Counted from the first letter of the stretch, positions 1 to 8,151 are shown. The stretch: DNA of 64,000 nt from Corynebacterium tuberculostearicum (GCF_016894265.1 NZ_CP069791.1:2170001-2234000), one strand, 5' to 3'. Made by a program: numbers and translations. The notes: generated by a model from the sequence alone, not told the origin.

Positions 1-399
1 GCTGAGCACCCCGTCCATGCTGGCTCTGCCGGAGCCAAAAATTACGATCATCAGCAGGGACAACAGCAATACCAGTGGGTATTCGATTCCCCCATCGGCA
101 GCAAAAAGCCCGTGGCCCAGATGCACGAAATACAGGGCACACCCCATAAGCAAAGCCAGCGCCCCAGCGACAAAAGTGGTGAGCAGACCAACGACGAGGA
201 ATGCACCGCCGGCCATCTCTCCTATGGCGGCGATATAGCCGGAAAGCTGTGGCTGCGGCACCCCCAGGGCGGAAAATTGCCCCACGGTTTCATCCATGCC
301 GGTCATAAACATCTTGTCCACGCCGTGTGCGATAAAGATTAATCCGAGGACCGCTCGAAAAATAAGCAGTGCGGCATCGCGTACGGCAGGTCTATTCAT
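1..399 (-). CDS. DoxX family membrane protein (3' end outside window)
   Basis: Reading leftward from an ATG at 397-399, the frame stays open to the window edge, giving the first 133 residues. It opens with a hydrophobic helix followed by 'AHGVDKMF', then shows further membrane segments separated by Gly-rich loops ('GYIAAIGEMAGGAFLVVGLL', then 'LLSLLMIVIF'). This four-helix layout with an early HG motif is typical of DoxX/DoxD-like inner-membrane proteins, some of which take part in thiol stress handling. The family is usually 130-160 residues, so only a short tail is missing. No operon partner is visible on this side. The specific role is unknown. Confidence 0.75.
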   Translation of the reverse strand, partial: MNRPAVRDAALLIFRAVLGLIFIAHGVDKMFMTGMDETVGQFSALGVPQPQLSGYIAAIGEMAGGAFLVVGLLTTFVAGALALLMGCALYFVHLGHGLFAADGGIEYPLVLLLSLLMIVIFGSGRASMDGVLS

Positions 400-557
400 G
401 CTGAACAGATTACCCTGAACCCCTCACCCGATGCGAAGGCAATGGACTACACCCATACTCCTGGGAAATTCGCCCTTTGGCGGGGGAAGGAAAAGAACAC
501 AGCGGCGCGGGCTGTTTCAATGGGAACCACGCACAAAAGATAAAAGGAGAACACACC

Positions 558-1274
558 ATGAGCGAACCAACCACGCAGTCCGAAGAGCGCACCACCTTGG
601 TCTATGACGATGATGGCCTAGGCCGCCCGCCTTGGGCGATGTCCTCGCCGATGCTGAAGGAGTATTACGACACCGAATGGGGCCTGCCCATTTTCGATGA
701 AGCTGGACTCTACGAGCGCTTGAGCCTCGAGTCTTTCCAGTCCGGCCTGTCCTGGGCAGTGGTGCTCAAGAAGCGCGAGGCCTTCCGTGCGGCCTTTTGC
801 AACTTCGATCCGGACAAGGTCGCCCAATTCGATGAGACGGACGTGGAGCGTTTGCTTGGCGACGCCTCTATTATCCGCAACGAAACCAAAATCCGCGCCG
901 CGATTAATAACGCCAAGGCGACCATCGCTCTGCGCGAAGAAGGTGGGCTGGCGGAGTTCATTTGGGCCTACCAGCCTCCGGAGAACCTCTACCCCACCGT
1001 GATGGAAGATATTCCGAAAAAGAGCTACGAGTCCAAGCTCATGTCCCGCGAACTCAAGAAGAAGGGCTTTCGCTTCGTTGGACCGGTTACCTGTTTCGCC
1101 CTCATGGAGGCCATCGGCATGATTGACACCCACCTTATCGGCTCCCATCGCCGCGGTACCTCCGGGGTGTGGTTGGAGAGCGGCGTGCCGAATTATGGCC
1201 TAGCGCAGGAGTACAACGCGCTCGCGAACTCGCAGACAGCGGGCACCGACGAGCTCCACGGCGCTGCTAGCTAG
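558..1274 (+). CDS. tag: DNA-3-methyladenine glycosylase I
   Basis: Base-excision repair enzyme that removes 3-methyladenine from alkylated DNA in the cytoplasm. The start is the ATG at 558, eight bases after an AAGGAG-type ribosome site (543-549); the frame is open further upstream but without a better signal. The 238-residue product shows the family motifs PPWA, YDTEWG (about residues 37-42), LESFQSGLSW (about 57-66, holding the glutamate expected at the active site) and GFRFVGPVTCFALMEAIGMIDTH. Family proteins in enterobacteria (about 187 residues) use a Cys/His zinc snap. Here the N-terminal Cys is Pro, the His of the YHD motif is Tyr, and the C-terminal Cys is missing. The gene appears monocistronic. 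Confidence 0.9.
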   Translation: MSEPTTQSEERTTLVYDDDGLGRPPWAMSSPMLKEYYDTEWGLPIFDEAGLYERLSLESFQSGLSWAVVLKKREAFRAAFCNFDPDKVAQFDETDVERLLGDASIIRNETKIRAAINNAKATIALREEGGLAEFIWAYQPPENLYPTVMEDIPKKSYESKLMSRELKKKGFRFVGPVTCFALMEAIGMIDTHLIGSHRRGTSGVWLESGVPNYGLAQEYNALANSQTAGTDELHGAAS

Positions 1275-1288
1275 TCCGCCACGCGCGC

Positions 1289-2665
1289 TTATCCAGCGCG
1301 GCGGGCCGCTAGGTCATCGCGACGGCCATAACCATCGGGCCCGGCGTGCGGGCCGTCAAAGTCGCCGTCCTCACCATCGCTAAAGCTCAGCGGAAGGTGC
1401 ACGAAGTCCGGGCTCTCATCGTCGATTTCCACAACCACGGCGCCTGGGCGGCGCAGATTGCGCGGAATCTTTAGCTCTTCGTCCTCGGCGTTGCGCACGC
1501 CCAAACGGGCGCGGCGCAGGTGGCGCACACGGCGGCGCATCAGTGCCTGTTCCTGGCGTACCTGAGAGCGAAGGGCGATCAAGTAAGCCACGGTGAGCAC
1601 GCCGGCGACGGCAGCCAACCACCACGTCCAACCACCGACCACGATTCCGAGGGCTACCGTGAGCACCACGGTCACGGCAAGCCCCAGCAGGGTGCGCTGA
1701 CGTCGCTGGTATCGCGTTGCAGACTTTTCCTTTTCCGCAACCGGGTCCCAGCCACCGCGGCCCAAACGACGCTGGGCGAATTCAACCTCGTCCTCGGACA
1801 GGTCGGTATCCATGCCGGTTTCGTCTGCTTCGGCGGTCGCCGCGAGCTCCTCGGATCCCTCGGCCTCGTCTACCTCGTCCGCGCTGGCAGGATCTACGGA
1901 GTCATCCTCATTGACCTCGGCCTTGTCAACGGCTCCCGGATACATGAGGTCTACCGGCGAGGTAAAGGTTTCGTCGTAGGCATAGGCATCGTTCGCCACG
2001 CTAGAGACAGCTGGGGCGCTAAATACCTCAGCCTCGGACGCAGCAACATCGGAGGCTTTGTCCTCAGTGGACTCGTCCGCGGCGTCGTCCTCGTCCTCCA
2101 GCAGCACGTCGTCGACGTCGTCCGCCTCTGCGGTGTTGGCTTCCTTGTCCGCATCAGCCTGCTGGGAGGCAGGAACCGCAGCTGCCTGTGGCTCGACTGC
2201 AGACTCGTTTTCATCTGCAATCACTTCTTCCACCAATTCGCCGTCGATGGTTTCTGCCTGTTGCGTGGATTCTTCGCCAGTGGTGGAGGTGGACGCGGCA
2301 GTAAACGCACGGCTACCGCTACCGAAGGGCTGGGACTTGGCACGGCGTGCGGCACCGGCAATAGTTACGGAGCGCGACGAGGGCTTGGTGGCCTCGGTAT
2401 CGGTTTCACTGTCGGTAGCGTCTGCAGCCTCGACGACTTCGTAGTCCGCCTCGTCCTCATCGTCACGGCGGTGGACGTCGTCGGCGCGCAGGCGCGGACG
2501 ACGTCGGCCGGCGACCTTGCCGGAATCTCCTTCAAAGAGGACACGGGTATCTTCAAAGGCCTCACCGGTATGGCTCATTGGGCGATTATTCCTACCCAAT
2601 AGCCACGGTGCGAGTACGAAGAGCCACACCACGATGATCGCGATAATCGGCACAGCTGTCGACAC
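1289..2665 (-). CDS. glpR: Gephyrin-like molybdotransferase receptor GlpR
   Basis: A 458-residue membrane protein beginning at GTG 2665 behind a GGAAGG ribosome site. It has an N-terminal membrane helix (about residues 4-23) followed by the conserved 'HTGEAFEDTRVLFEGDSG' block. A long Asp/Glu/Ala-rich linker follows, then two adjacent helices (about 322-366) and a basic then acidic cytoplasmic tail. This architecture and its position last in galU-glp-rimJ-glpR match GlpR, described in C. glutamicum as the membrane receptor that recruits the MoeA-like Glp to the division site and links division with polar growth. The acidic middle region is low-complexity and poorly conserved. The assignment rests on the N-terminus, topology and neighbours. 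Confidence 0.8.
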   Translation of the reverse strand: MSTAVPIIAIIVVWLFVLAPWLLGRNNRPMSHTGEAFEDTRVLFEGDSGKVAGRRRPRLRADDVHRRDDEDEADYEVVEAADATDSETDTEATKPSSRSVTIAGAARRAKSQPFGSGSRAFTAASTSTTGEESTQQAETIDGELVEEVIADENESAVEPQAAAVPASQQADADKEANTAEADDVDDVLLEDEDDAADESTEDKASDVAASEAEVFSAPAVSSVANDAYAYDETFTSPVDLMYPGAVDKAEVNEDDSVDPASADEVDEAEGSEELAATAEADETGMDTDLSEDEVEFAQRRLGRGGWDPVAEKEKSATRYQRRQRTLLGLAVTVVLTVALGIVVGGWTWWLAAVAGVLTVAYLIALRSQVRQEQALMRRRVRHLRRARLGVRNAEDEELKIPRNLRRPGAVVVEIDDESPDFVHLPLSFSDGEDGDFDGPHAGPDGYGRRDDLAARRAG

Positions 2666-2808
2666 GAAAAGGACCTTCCCCTTGAATACAGATGATTACT
2701 CCACCTTAAACGGTGAAACCGCACCGTAGCACCCCAAAATCACACAAATTACAATGTTGTGACTTATGTGAAAATTGAGGTCGGGTTTCCAGCGATTGGG
2801 ACGCTATT

Positions 2809-3519
2809 TCACGCCAACCGTCCAGCTTGGCGGAGGCGCTCCACCGCCGTAGAGGCAAAGTCTTCTTTCACCAACGCCACGTAGTGGTGGTCCTGCCACG
2901 CGCCGTCGATATGCAGATTGCGCCGCAAATACCCCTCATGTCGGAATCCGTTGGCGGCCAAGACGCGCCCCGAGGCCGGGTTGTGCTCCAGATAGGTGGC
3001 GGTCACGCGGTGCAAACCCACCCGCCCAAAGGCATGGTCCACGCCCAAGGCGGTCGCGGCCGTAGCCACCCCGGCGCCGTGAACCGCAGAATAGACCCAG
3101 TAGCCAATCCAGCAATCGCGAATGCTGCCATGCTGAATGTTTCCCAGGGTTACCTGCCCTGCGAATTTCCCCTCCACCTCAATGACAAGCGGGACCACCA
3201 GCGCCTCGCGGGCGGCCGTGCGCAGGTACATCAGGTGATTCCACCACGCCTGCTGGCTATGCGCTGCCGCCCACGGTGCGGCTTGGGTCGGCTCAACCGG
3301 GCGGAGGAAGCCTTCATCGTCGATGCGCTGACGCCGCCACTCGTGGCCGTCGGAACGCAGCAGGGGGCGCAAACGCATCCGCGCCCCCGAGGGAAAGACA
3401 GAAGAGGAGGGAAGCTGGACAATAGGAGTAGATTCCGGCCACCCCGGGTGCATGTCATCGGTGGGGCCGGTAGCAGGATGGCGGAACCTATCCGCCGCGT
3501 TGCCGAAAGGATCGAGCAT
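2809..3519 (-). CDS. GNAT acetyltransferase, RimJ-like
   Basis: A 236-residue GCN5-type N-acetyltransferase. The core is visible as 'MRLRPLLRSDGHEWRRQR', 'GKFAGQVTLGNI', 'IGYWVYSAVHGAGVATAATALGV' (acetyl-CoA binding loop) and 'RVTATYLEHNPASGRVLAANGFRHEGYLRR', the hallmark of RimJ/RimL alanine acetyltransferases. About 45 residues precede the fold. Its ATG overlaps the stop codon of glp by one base, so the two are translationally coupled. Placement between glp and glpR is also seen in mycobacteria (rimJ next to moeA1). The substrate is unknown; a ribosomal protein or a division protein N-terminus would both be reasonable guesses. Confidence 0.8.
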   Translation of the reverse strand: MLDPFGNAADRFRHPATGPTDDMHPGWPESTPIVQLPSSSVFPSGARMRLRPLLRSDGHEWRRQRIDDEGFLRPVEPTQAAPWAAAHSQQAWWNHLMYLRTAAREALVVPLVIEVEGKFAGQVTLGNIQHGSIRDCWIGYWVYSAVHGAGVATAATALGVDHAFGRVGLHRVTATYLEHNPASGRVLAANGFRHEGYLRRNLHIDGAWQDHHYVALVKEDFASTAVERLRQAGRLA

Positions 3520-4829
3520 TAGCTGCGCTGGGTCAAAAACAACACATCAACCACATCGCCTGGGCGGATTTCCGTGACCTCTTCCGGCACGCGAATCATG
3601 GCGTTGGCCTCGGAGAGGCCGGCCAAGAGGTGTGCCGGGGCACCCGCGGCACCGCCGAGGCCTTCCACCAAGTAATCCGCGGTTTCGGCATCGCGCATCA
3701 GGCGAGCACGGATGAAGCCGCGCCGGCCGGGGCGGGAATCGATGTGGTTCAACGCGCGCGCACGCACCACGCGGCGGTGCGCATTGCGCTTGCCCAGCGC
3801 CAAGCGGATGAGCGGGCGGATATATACCTCAAAGACCACTAGCGCGGACACCGGATTGGACGGCAGTAAGAAGGTAGGAATGCGCTCCTCTCCCACCAGT
3901 CCAAAGCCTTGGACGGAGCCGGGATGCATGGCCACGCGGGAGGTATCGACATCACCAAGATCGTCGAGGATCTCGCGGATGGCCTCGGCTCCAGCGCCGC
4001 CTACTGCGCCGGAGATGACCAGCACCTCGCTGCGGGCAATGTGCTTTTCCAATGCTTCGCGGATGCGGCGCGGCTCGCCCTCCGCAATGCCCACGCGGTG
4101 CACCTCCGCCCCGGCTTCACGGGCCGCGGCAGCCAAGGAATAAGAGTTCACGTCAAAAACCTGGCCCAGTGCCGGTTCTTGATCCAAGTCAACCAACTCG
4201 CGGCCAAAGGAGATGATGGTAATACGCGGCCGCGGATACACCAGCACCTTTGAGCGGCCTACCGCGGCTAGAAGGCCAATCTGAGCGGGGCCCAAAACGG
4301 TGCCGGAAGATACGGCGACATCGCCAGGCTGGATGTCGTCGCCTACCCGGCGCACAAAGTCACCAGAGCGCACCGGGCGGTGGGCGGTAACGCGCTTGCG
4401 GCCGCGGTCGGTCCACTCGAGGGGCAGGACGGCGTCGGCAAGCGTGGGCAAAGGCGCACCCGTATATACGCGCACCGCTTGCTTAGGTTGCAGGCGCAGC
4501 GGCTGCTTGGAGCCGGCCGGAACCTCCCCCACCACGGGCAAGGAACGCTCTACCTCCGGCTGCGGGGAATCCGCATCCTCTTCGCCCTCTGCGGACTGTT
4601 CTTCCTGGTCCTTGTGGCGACGCACCCGCAGGCCCCGCTCGCCACCGATATCCACGGCGCGCACCGCGTAGCCGTCGATAGCCGCCTGCGGGAAACCCGG
4701 CAGGGGTTGATTAGCCTGTACCTGCTCGGCGCACATCAAACCCAGCGCGTTGGAAATACCGATGCGCACCGGCTCCGGCGTCGTCGCCGCATCCGTTACC
4801 AGCGCCAACTGGTCATCAACTGAACGCAT
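3519..4829 (-). CDS. glp: Gephyrin-like molybdotransferase Glp (MoeA family)
   Basis: A 436-residue MoeA/gephyrin homologue of full length. Visible are 'AAIDGYAVRA' near residue 50, 'VRVYTGAPLPTLADAVLPLEW' (domain III), the Mog-like fold around 'VLVISGAVGGAGAEAIREILDDLG', and 'LPSNPVSALVVFEVYIRPLI', then the C-terminal beta domain ending in 'EEVTEIRPGDVVDVLFL'. Classical MoeA inserts molybdenum into molybdopterin. In Corynebacterium the copy in this locus works instead as a cell-division protein that binds FtsZ and the receptor GlpR. No molybdoenzyme gene is in the window, which agrees with the moonlighting role but does not prove it. It lies 55 bp downstream of galU and overlaps the acetyltransferase gene. 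Confidence 0.85.
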   Translation of the reverse strand: MRSVDDQLALVTDAATTPEPVRIGISNALGLMCAEQVQANQPLPGFPQAAIDGYAVRAVDIGGERGLRVRRHKDQEEQSAEGEEDADSPQPEVERSLPVVGEVPAGSKQPLRLQPKQAVRVYTGAPLPTLADAVLPLEWTDRGRKRVTAHRPVRSGDFVRRVGDDIQPGDVAVSSGTVLGPAQIGLLAAVGRSKVLVYPRPRITIISFGRELVDLDQEPALGQVFDVNSYSLAAAAREAGAEVHRVGIAEGEPRRIREALEKHIARSEVLVISGAVGGAGAEAIREILDDLGDVDTSRVAMHPGSVQGFGLVGEERIPTFLLPSNPVSALVVFEVYIRPLIRLALGKRNAHRRVVRARALNHIDSRPGRRGFIRARLMRDAETADYLVEGLGGAAGAPAHLLAGLSEANAMIRVPEEVTEIRPGDVVDVLFLTQRS

Positions 4830-4884
4830 AAGGTCTATGCCCGCCCTTTCTTCGCTTCCACGTCCTTGGCCACTGGGAAAATCC

Positions 4885-5811
4885 CTAGGCTAGGCCGTGC
4901 TCGTCCTCATACTCGGCCATGATTTTCTTAATCGCTTTATACAGCGTGGGACCATACTTTTCATCGCGCAGGCCAAAGTCCACGTTGGCGGGGATATAGC
5001 CGCCGGGATTGCCCAAATCATGGCGCTTTCCTTGGTGAACTACCACGTGGACGGGCTCGCCTTCCTCAATGAGGAGCTCGATGGCGTCAGTAAGCTGCAG
5101 CTCGCCGCCCTTGCCCGGCTTAATGCGGCGCAGGGCATCAAAGATCTTGCGATCCAAAAGGTAGCGGCCGGTGGCCACGAGGTTAGAAGGGGCTTCCTCT
5201 ACTGCCGGCTTTTCCACCATGCCCACGACCTTCTTCACGCCAGGGGCATCGGTATCTTCCACGTCGAAGACGCCGTAGTTGTAGGTCTGCTCGCGCGGGA
5301 CCTCGAAGGCGCACAGCACGCTGCCGCCCAATGCCGCGCGCACGCGCGCCATATCCGCCATGACGGTGGCGGGCAAGACAATGTCATCAGGGAGCATGAC
5401 GGCGAAGGAGTCCTCGTCTTCCCCAAGCACCTCTTCAGCAAGGCCCACCGCATGGCCCAAGCCCAGCGGCTTTTCCTGCTCCACCGCGACGGGGTGAATG
5501 ATCTGGTTGGCGCGCTTGACCTTGGCCACCTGCTCGTCCTTGCCGCGGGATTCAAGGGTCTCTACCAGCTCGGGGAAAGCCTCGAAATGGCGCATGACTT
5601 CTTGTTTATCGGGCGCGGTAATCACCGCAAGGCGGCGCGCGCCGACAGAGGCCGCCTCCTCTGCGATGAGTTCGATGCCGGGAGTATCAACAACGGGCAG
5701 CAGTTCCTTTGGAACCGTCTTGGTGGCGGGCAAAAATCGGGTGCCCATACCTGCCGCTGGAACTACAACCGTGGTGATTCCGCGGGCGGAATCTTCGCGT
5801 TCTATAGCCAT
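4885..5811 (-). CDS. galU: UTP-glucose-1-phosphate uridylyltransferase
   Basis: Makes UDP-glucose from UTP and glucose-1-phosphate, feeding trehalose, glycogen and cell-wall glycan synthesis. The N-terminus carries the nucleotidyltransferase signature 'GMGTRFLPATKTVPKELLPV', followed by 'DKQEVMRHFE', 'LGLGHAVGLAEE', 'FAVMLPDDIV' and 'GKRHDLGNPGGYI'. The 308-residue length is normal. I place the start at the ATG at 5809-5811; upstream in-frame codons lack a ribosome site, and a TACGCT box lies seven bases before this ATG, so the mRNA may be leaderless. It is the first gene of galU-glp-rimJ-glpR and is divergent from fthC. Confidence 0.93.
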   Translation of the reverse strand: MAIEREDSARGITTVVVPAAGMGTRFLPATKTVPKELLPVVDTPGIELIAEEAASVGARRLAVITAPDKQEVMRHFEAFPELVETLESRGKDEQVAKVKRANQIIHPVAVEQEKPLGLGHAVGLAEEVLGEDEDSFAVMLPDDIVLPATVMADMARVRAALGGSVLCAFEVPREQTYNYGVFDVEDTDAPGVKKVVGMVEKPAVEEAPSNLVATGRYLLDRKIFDALRRIKPGKGGELQLTDAIELLIEEGEPVHVVVHQGKRHDLGNPGGYIPANVDFGLRDEKYGPTLYKAIKKIMAEYEDEHGLA

Positions 5812-5818
5812 GCACAAT

Positions 5819-5824
5819 AGCGTA
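5819..5824 (-). promoter_or_regulatory. Probable -10 box of galU (leaderless)
   Basis: On the minus strand this reads TACGCT and ends seven bases before the galU ATG. That spacing would put the transcription start on the start codon. No Shine-Dalgarno sequence is present between them. Confidence 0.4.
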
Positions 5825-5866
5825 CAACGCCACATTATTTTCCCGTGCACCGCTACGCCGCGGGGT

Positions 5867-5872
5867 TATGAT
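5867..5872 (+). promoter_or_regulatory. Probable -10 box of fthC (leaderless)
   Basis: TATGAT followed by six bases and then the ATG at 5879. The box matches the actinobacterial TANNNT consensus, and the spacing predicts transcription starting at the start codon. There is no ribosome site upstream of the ATG. Confidence 0.55.
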
Positions 5873-5878
5873 TTATTC

Positions 5879-6454
5879 ATGACCTCTTCCATCACCGCCA
5901 AAAACGAGCTGCGCGCCCGCTTGGTCCAAGCCCGCCGCGAACTTTCCTCCGAGGACCACGATGCTTTTACCGCCGCCGTGCGCAAGCATCTCGAATCCGA
6001 GCTAACCGAGTCCATGACGGTGGCCGCCTACTGGCCTTTGGGCTCTGAGCCCGGTGGTGCGGACTTTGTGCCGTGGCTCAAGGAGCATGTCTCCCGCGTC
6101 CTCCTGCCGATTTCCGGTGAGAATGGCACGTTGACCTTTGCCGAATACCGCGGCAAGGAAGCCATGCACACTAGCCCATTGGGTTTGAATGAGCCTCAGG
6201 GCCCAAGCTTTGATAGCAGCGTGCTGGCCGAGTGCGATCTGGTGCTCGCCCCCGCCATGGCGGTAGATGCCAAGGGCAACCGCATGGGCAAGGGCGGTGG
6301 CTACTATGACCGCGCGCTAGAGCCGCTTCCCCACGGCAAGCCGCCGGTTTTCGCCATGGTCTACCCTTCCGAATTCCTAGACGAGCTGCCTACCGAGGAC
6401 CATGACCGCAAGGTTGATGCCGTCGTCACCGCAGAGGGCATCACACGCTTCTAG
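5879..6454 (+). CDS. fthC: 5-formyltetrahydrofolate cyclo-ligase
   Basis: A 191-residue enzyme that converts 5-formyl-THF to 5,10-methenyl-THF using ATP, a folate salvage step. It starts 'MTSSITAKNELRARLVQARREL', the usual basic ATP-binding N-terminus. The conserved 'AAYWPLGSEPGGADFVPWL' and the signature 'DLVLAPAMAVDAKGNRMGKGGGYYDRAL' follow, with the C-terminal 'DELPTEDHDRKVDAVVT'. The ATG at 5879 is chosen because the homology begins there and a -10 box sits immediately upstream. It is divergent from galU and followed 47 bp later by the SAF-domain gene on the same strand. Confidence 0.92.
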   Translation: MTSSITAKNELRARLVQARRELSSEDHDAFTAAVRKHLESELTESMTVAAYWPLGSEPGGADFVPWLKEHVSRVLLPISGENGTLTFAEYRGKEAMHTSPLGLNEPQGPSFDSSVLAECDLVLAPAMAVDAKGNRMGKGGGYYDRALEPLPHGKPPVFAMVYPSEFLDELPTEDHDRKVDAVVTAEGITRF

Positions 6455-6501
6455 TTTTAGGGTGCGGGAACCATGCGCGGTTTCGGGCAGTCTAAAAAAG
6501 T

Positions 6502-7203
6502 ATGTCCACTTCGCGTATGCCCCGCCTCATTTCCACCCTTCGCACTCCTGGCCACCGCCGCGGCGTTGTAGTGCGCCGCGCCATTGCGGTGGCCCTTCTT
6601 ATTGCCGCGCTGGCTTCGGCCTTATCTGCGGCCAAGGAGCTGCCGCGCGTTCCCGTCTTTAGCCGCGATCTGCCTGCGGGCGCGGAGCTGGCGCTTGCCG
6701 ACGTCGACTTGGCCCGCCTTCCTGCCTCCTCCATCCCCGATTCCGCAGTAGCGGCAAAGCCAGAAGAACTCACCGGCCGCGTTATTACCGCCGCAGCCGG
6801 CAAGGGTGAGGTGGTCACCGATGCGCGCCTTCTAGGAGAAGACCTCGTCTCCAGCTTGGTCGGTGGCTCCGACGCCGCGGCTGCGCGGATGATCCCGGTG
6901 AAGCTCGCCGAGCCAGACATCATCCCCCACCTGCACCATGGCGATACCGTGGACGTGGTAACCGCCGTCGACGCCGCATCCGCCCCAGCCGCAGAGGGGT
7001 CGGCTCCCGCAACGCCCACCGCGCGCGTTATCGCCACCGGCGGGCGCGTGGTGTCGACCTCCAGCGCCGAAGGCGAGGCCTCTTCCTCTACTGTTTTGCT
7101 CGCGCTGCCCCATGACCACGCCAATGATGTAGCCGCTGCGTCGCTAAGCCAGCCACTCACTGTAGTTATCGTGGGTGACCGCGCTCACCCACAGCAACGC
7201 TAG
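6502..7203 (+). CDS. SAF-domain (CpaB/FlgA-like) exported protein
   Basis: A 233-residue protein with one N-terminal membrane helix or uncleaved signal ('RRAIAVALLIAALASALSAA', about residues 25-45). A SAF domain follows: 'VPVFSRDLPAGAELALADVDLARLPASSIPDSAV' and 'GRVITAAAGKGEVVTDARLLG'. The rest resembles the RcpC/CpaB periplasmic part ('MIPVKLAEPDIIPHLHHGDTVDVV', 'VLLALPHDHANDVAAASLSQPLTVVIV'). CpaB belongs to Flp/Tad pilus assembly, but no other tad gene is near, so this is an orphan of the type common in corynebacteria. A His-rich loop (HLHHGD) is present. The function is not established. Confidence 0.7.
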   Translation: MSTSRMPRLISTLRTPGHRRGVVVRRAIAVALLIAALASALSAAKELPRVPVFSRDLPAGAELALADVDLARLPASSIPDSAVAAKPEELTGRVITAAAGKGEVVTDARLLGEDLVSSLVGGSDAAAARMIPVKLAEPDIIPHLHHGDTVDVVTAVDAASAPAAEGSAPATPTARVIATGGRVVSTSSAEGEASSSTVLLALPHDHANDVAAASLSQPLTVVIVGDRAHPQQR

Positions 7204-7213
7204 ACCCTTTCAG

Positions 7214-7228
7214 CCACAACAGTTGTGG
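7214..7228. repeat. 15-bp palindrome between the SAF gene and mscL
   Basis: CCACAAC-A-GTTGTGG forms a perfect 7-bp inverted repeat just after the SAF gene stop codon and about 87 bases before mscL. It is not followed by a T run, so it could be an operator or a weak terminator. Confidence 0.35.
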
Positions 7229-7314
7229 TTGGTTAACAGCTGCACTAAAGTTTCGCGGTGTCCATGGTTTATACCAACCCTTAGTTATTCCCAGAAAGGT
7301 TCGTGCATATCACC

Positions 7315-7806
7315 ATGCTCAAGGGTTTTAAAGACTTCATTATGCGCGGCAACGTCATCGAACTTGCCACCGCAGTCATCATCGGCTCCGCCTTCACCGC
7401 GATCGTCACCGCCGTTACTGACTCCATCATCCAGCCGATCATCAATTCCCTTGGCTCTGCTGAGGTGGACGGCCTAGGCTTCCAGATCACCGACAACAAG
7501 AACACGTTTGTTGACTTCGGCGCAGTAATCACTGCAGCGATTAACTTCCTCATCATCGCCGCGGTGGTTTACTTCCTCATCGTCATGCCACTCAATAAGC
7601 TCACCGAGGCCGCTAAGCGCCGCCACGGTGTAGACCCTGAGGCCCCTGCCCCAACCTCCGAGGAATTGCTCGCGGAAATCCGCGACCTGCTCGAGGCCCA
7701 GAATGTCTCCGATAAGGACATCCCGGGTACCGGCATTGACGGTTCCGCCCGCGGCGCTGCCGACGCCGATCACGGTTCTACCGGCGGCGGTCGCCACCAG
7801 GCCTAG
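7315..7806 (+). CDS. mscL: Large-conductance mechanosensitive channel
   Basis: A 163-residue pentameric emergency-release channel that opens under hypo-osmotic shock. The N-terminal amphipathic helix 'MLKGFKDFIMRGNV' leads into TM1 ('IELATAVIIGSAFTAIVTAV'). A periplasmic loop follows, then TM2 ('AAINFLIIAAVVYFLIVMPLN') and the cytoplasmic bundle 'PTSEELLAEIRDLLEAQ'. A GTG at 7303 lies in frame upstream, but the family begins at MLKGFKDF, so the ATG at 7315 is preferred. The C-terminus has an unusual Gly/Ser/His tail of about 35 residues. Adjacency to the mprAB-htrA-mog cluster is conserved in mycobacteria. Confidence 0.93.
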   Translation: MLKGFKDFIMRGNVIELATAVIIGSAFTAIVTAVTDSIIQPIINSLGSAEVDGLGFQITDNKNTFVDFGAVITAAINFLIIAAVVYFLIVMPLNKLTEAAKRRHGVDPEAPAPTSEELLAEIRDLLEAQNVSDKDIPGTGIDGSARGAADADHGSTGGGRHQA

Positions 7807-7831
7807 GTTCCTACCCTGCATATACAGCACA

Positions 7832-7876
7832 GAGCCCGCGGTTTCACTTCCTCGGAAGCGAAACCGCAGGCTTTTA
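7832..7876 (+). terminator. Rho-independent terminator of mscL
   Basis: A GC-rich stem GCCCGCGGTTTC / GAAACCGCAGGC with a short loop is followed by TTTT. It lies 26 bases after the mscL stop. Confidence 0.8.
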
Positions 7877-7916
7877 GGTACCTCTGTGGCTGCAGACCTG
7901 CATCCTGCTTTAGGCG

Positions 7917-8135
7917 CTAGCCGCCGTAGTGTGGGGGCTGATTCTCTCGGTAGAACTGTTCATCGCGCTGGCCGGACTCCCCCTCTGTCGCCGCCGAATC
8001 CGCGTCATCAACGGTAACGATTCTCTCCTCATCGGCACCATCGGCAGCGTGTGCGCCGGGCTTATCAGCACTACGGTCATAATCGACAGCAGCAGATTGG
8101 CGGAATACTCGCCGGCGATTTCTCCGCGACGTCAT
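7917..8135 (-). CDS. Small charged hypothetical protein downstream of mog
   Basis: A 72-residue protein starting at ATG 8133-8135, only 16 bp after the mog stop codon and on the same strand, so very likely co-transcribed. It has a strongly basic N-terminus ('TSRRNRRRVFRQ'), then an acidic Asp/Glu/Ala region ('ADGADEERIVTVDDADSAAT'), and ends in Tyr/Pro residues ('FYRENQPPHYGG'). It has no membrane segment or recognisable domain. Coding preference and position support a real gene. It might be a small partner of the MprAB-HtrA envelope-stress operon, but that is inference. Confidence 0.6.
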   Translation of the reverse strand: MTSRRNRRRVFRQSAAVDYDRSADKPGAHAADGADEERIVTVDDADSAATEGESGQRDEQFYRENQPPHYGG

Positions 8136-8151
8136 AGAAAATACCCTGCGT

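Noticed and set aside
2715..2800. TCACA...TGTGA arms as a GlxR site upstream of glpR
   Set aside because: The arms are 13 bp apart rather than six, so it does not fit the GlxR consensus.
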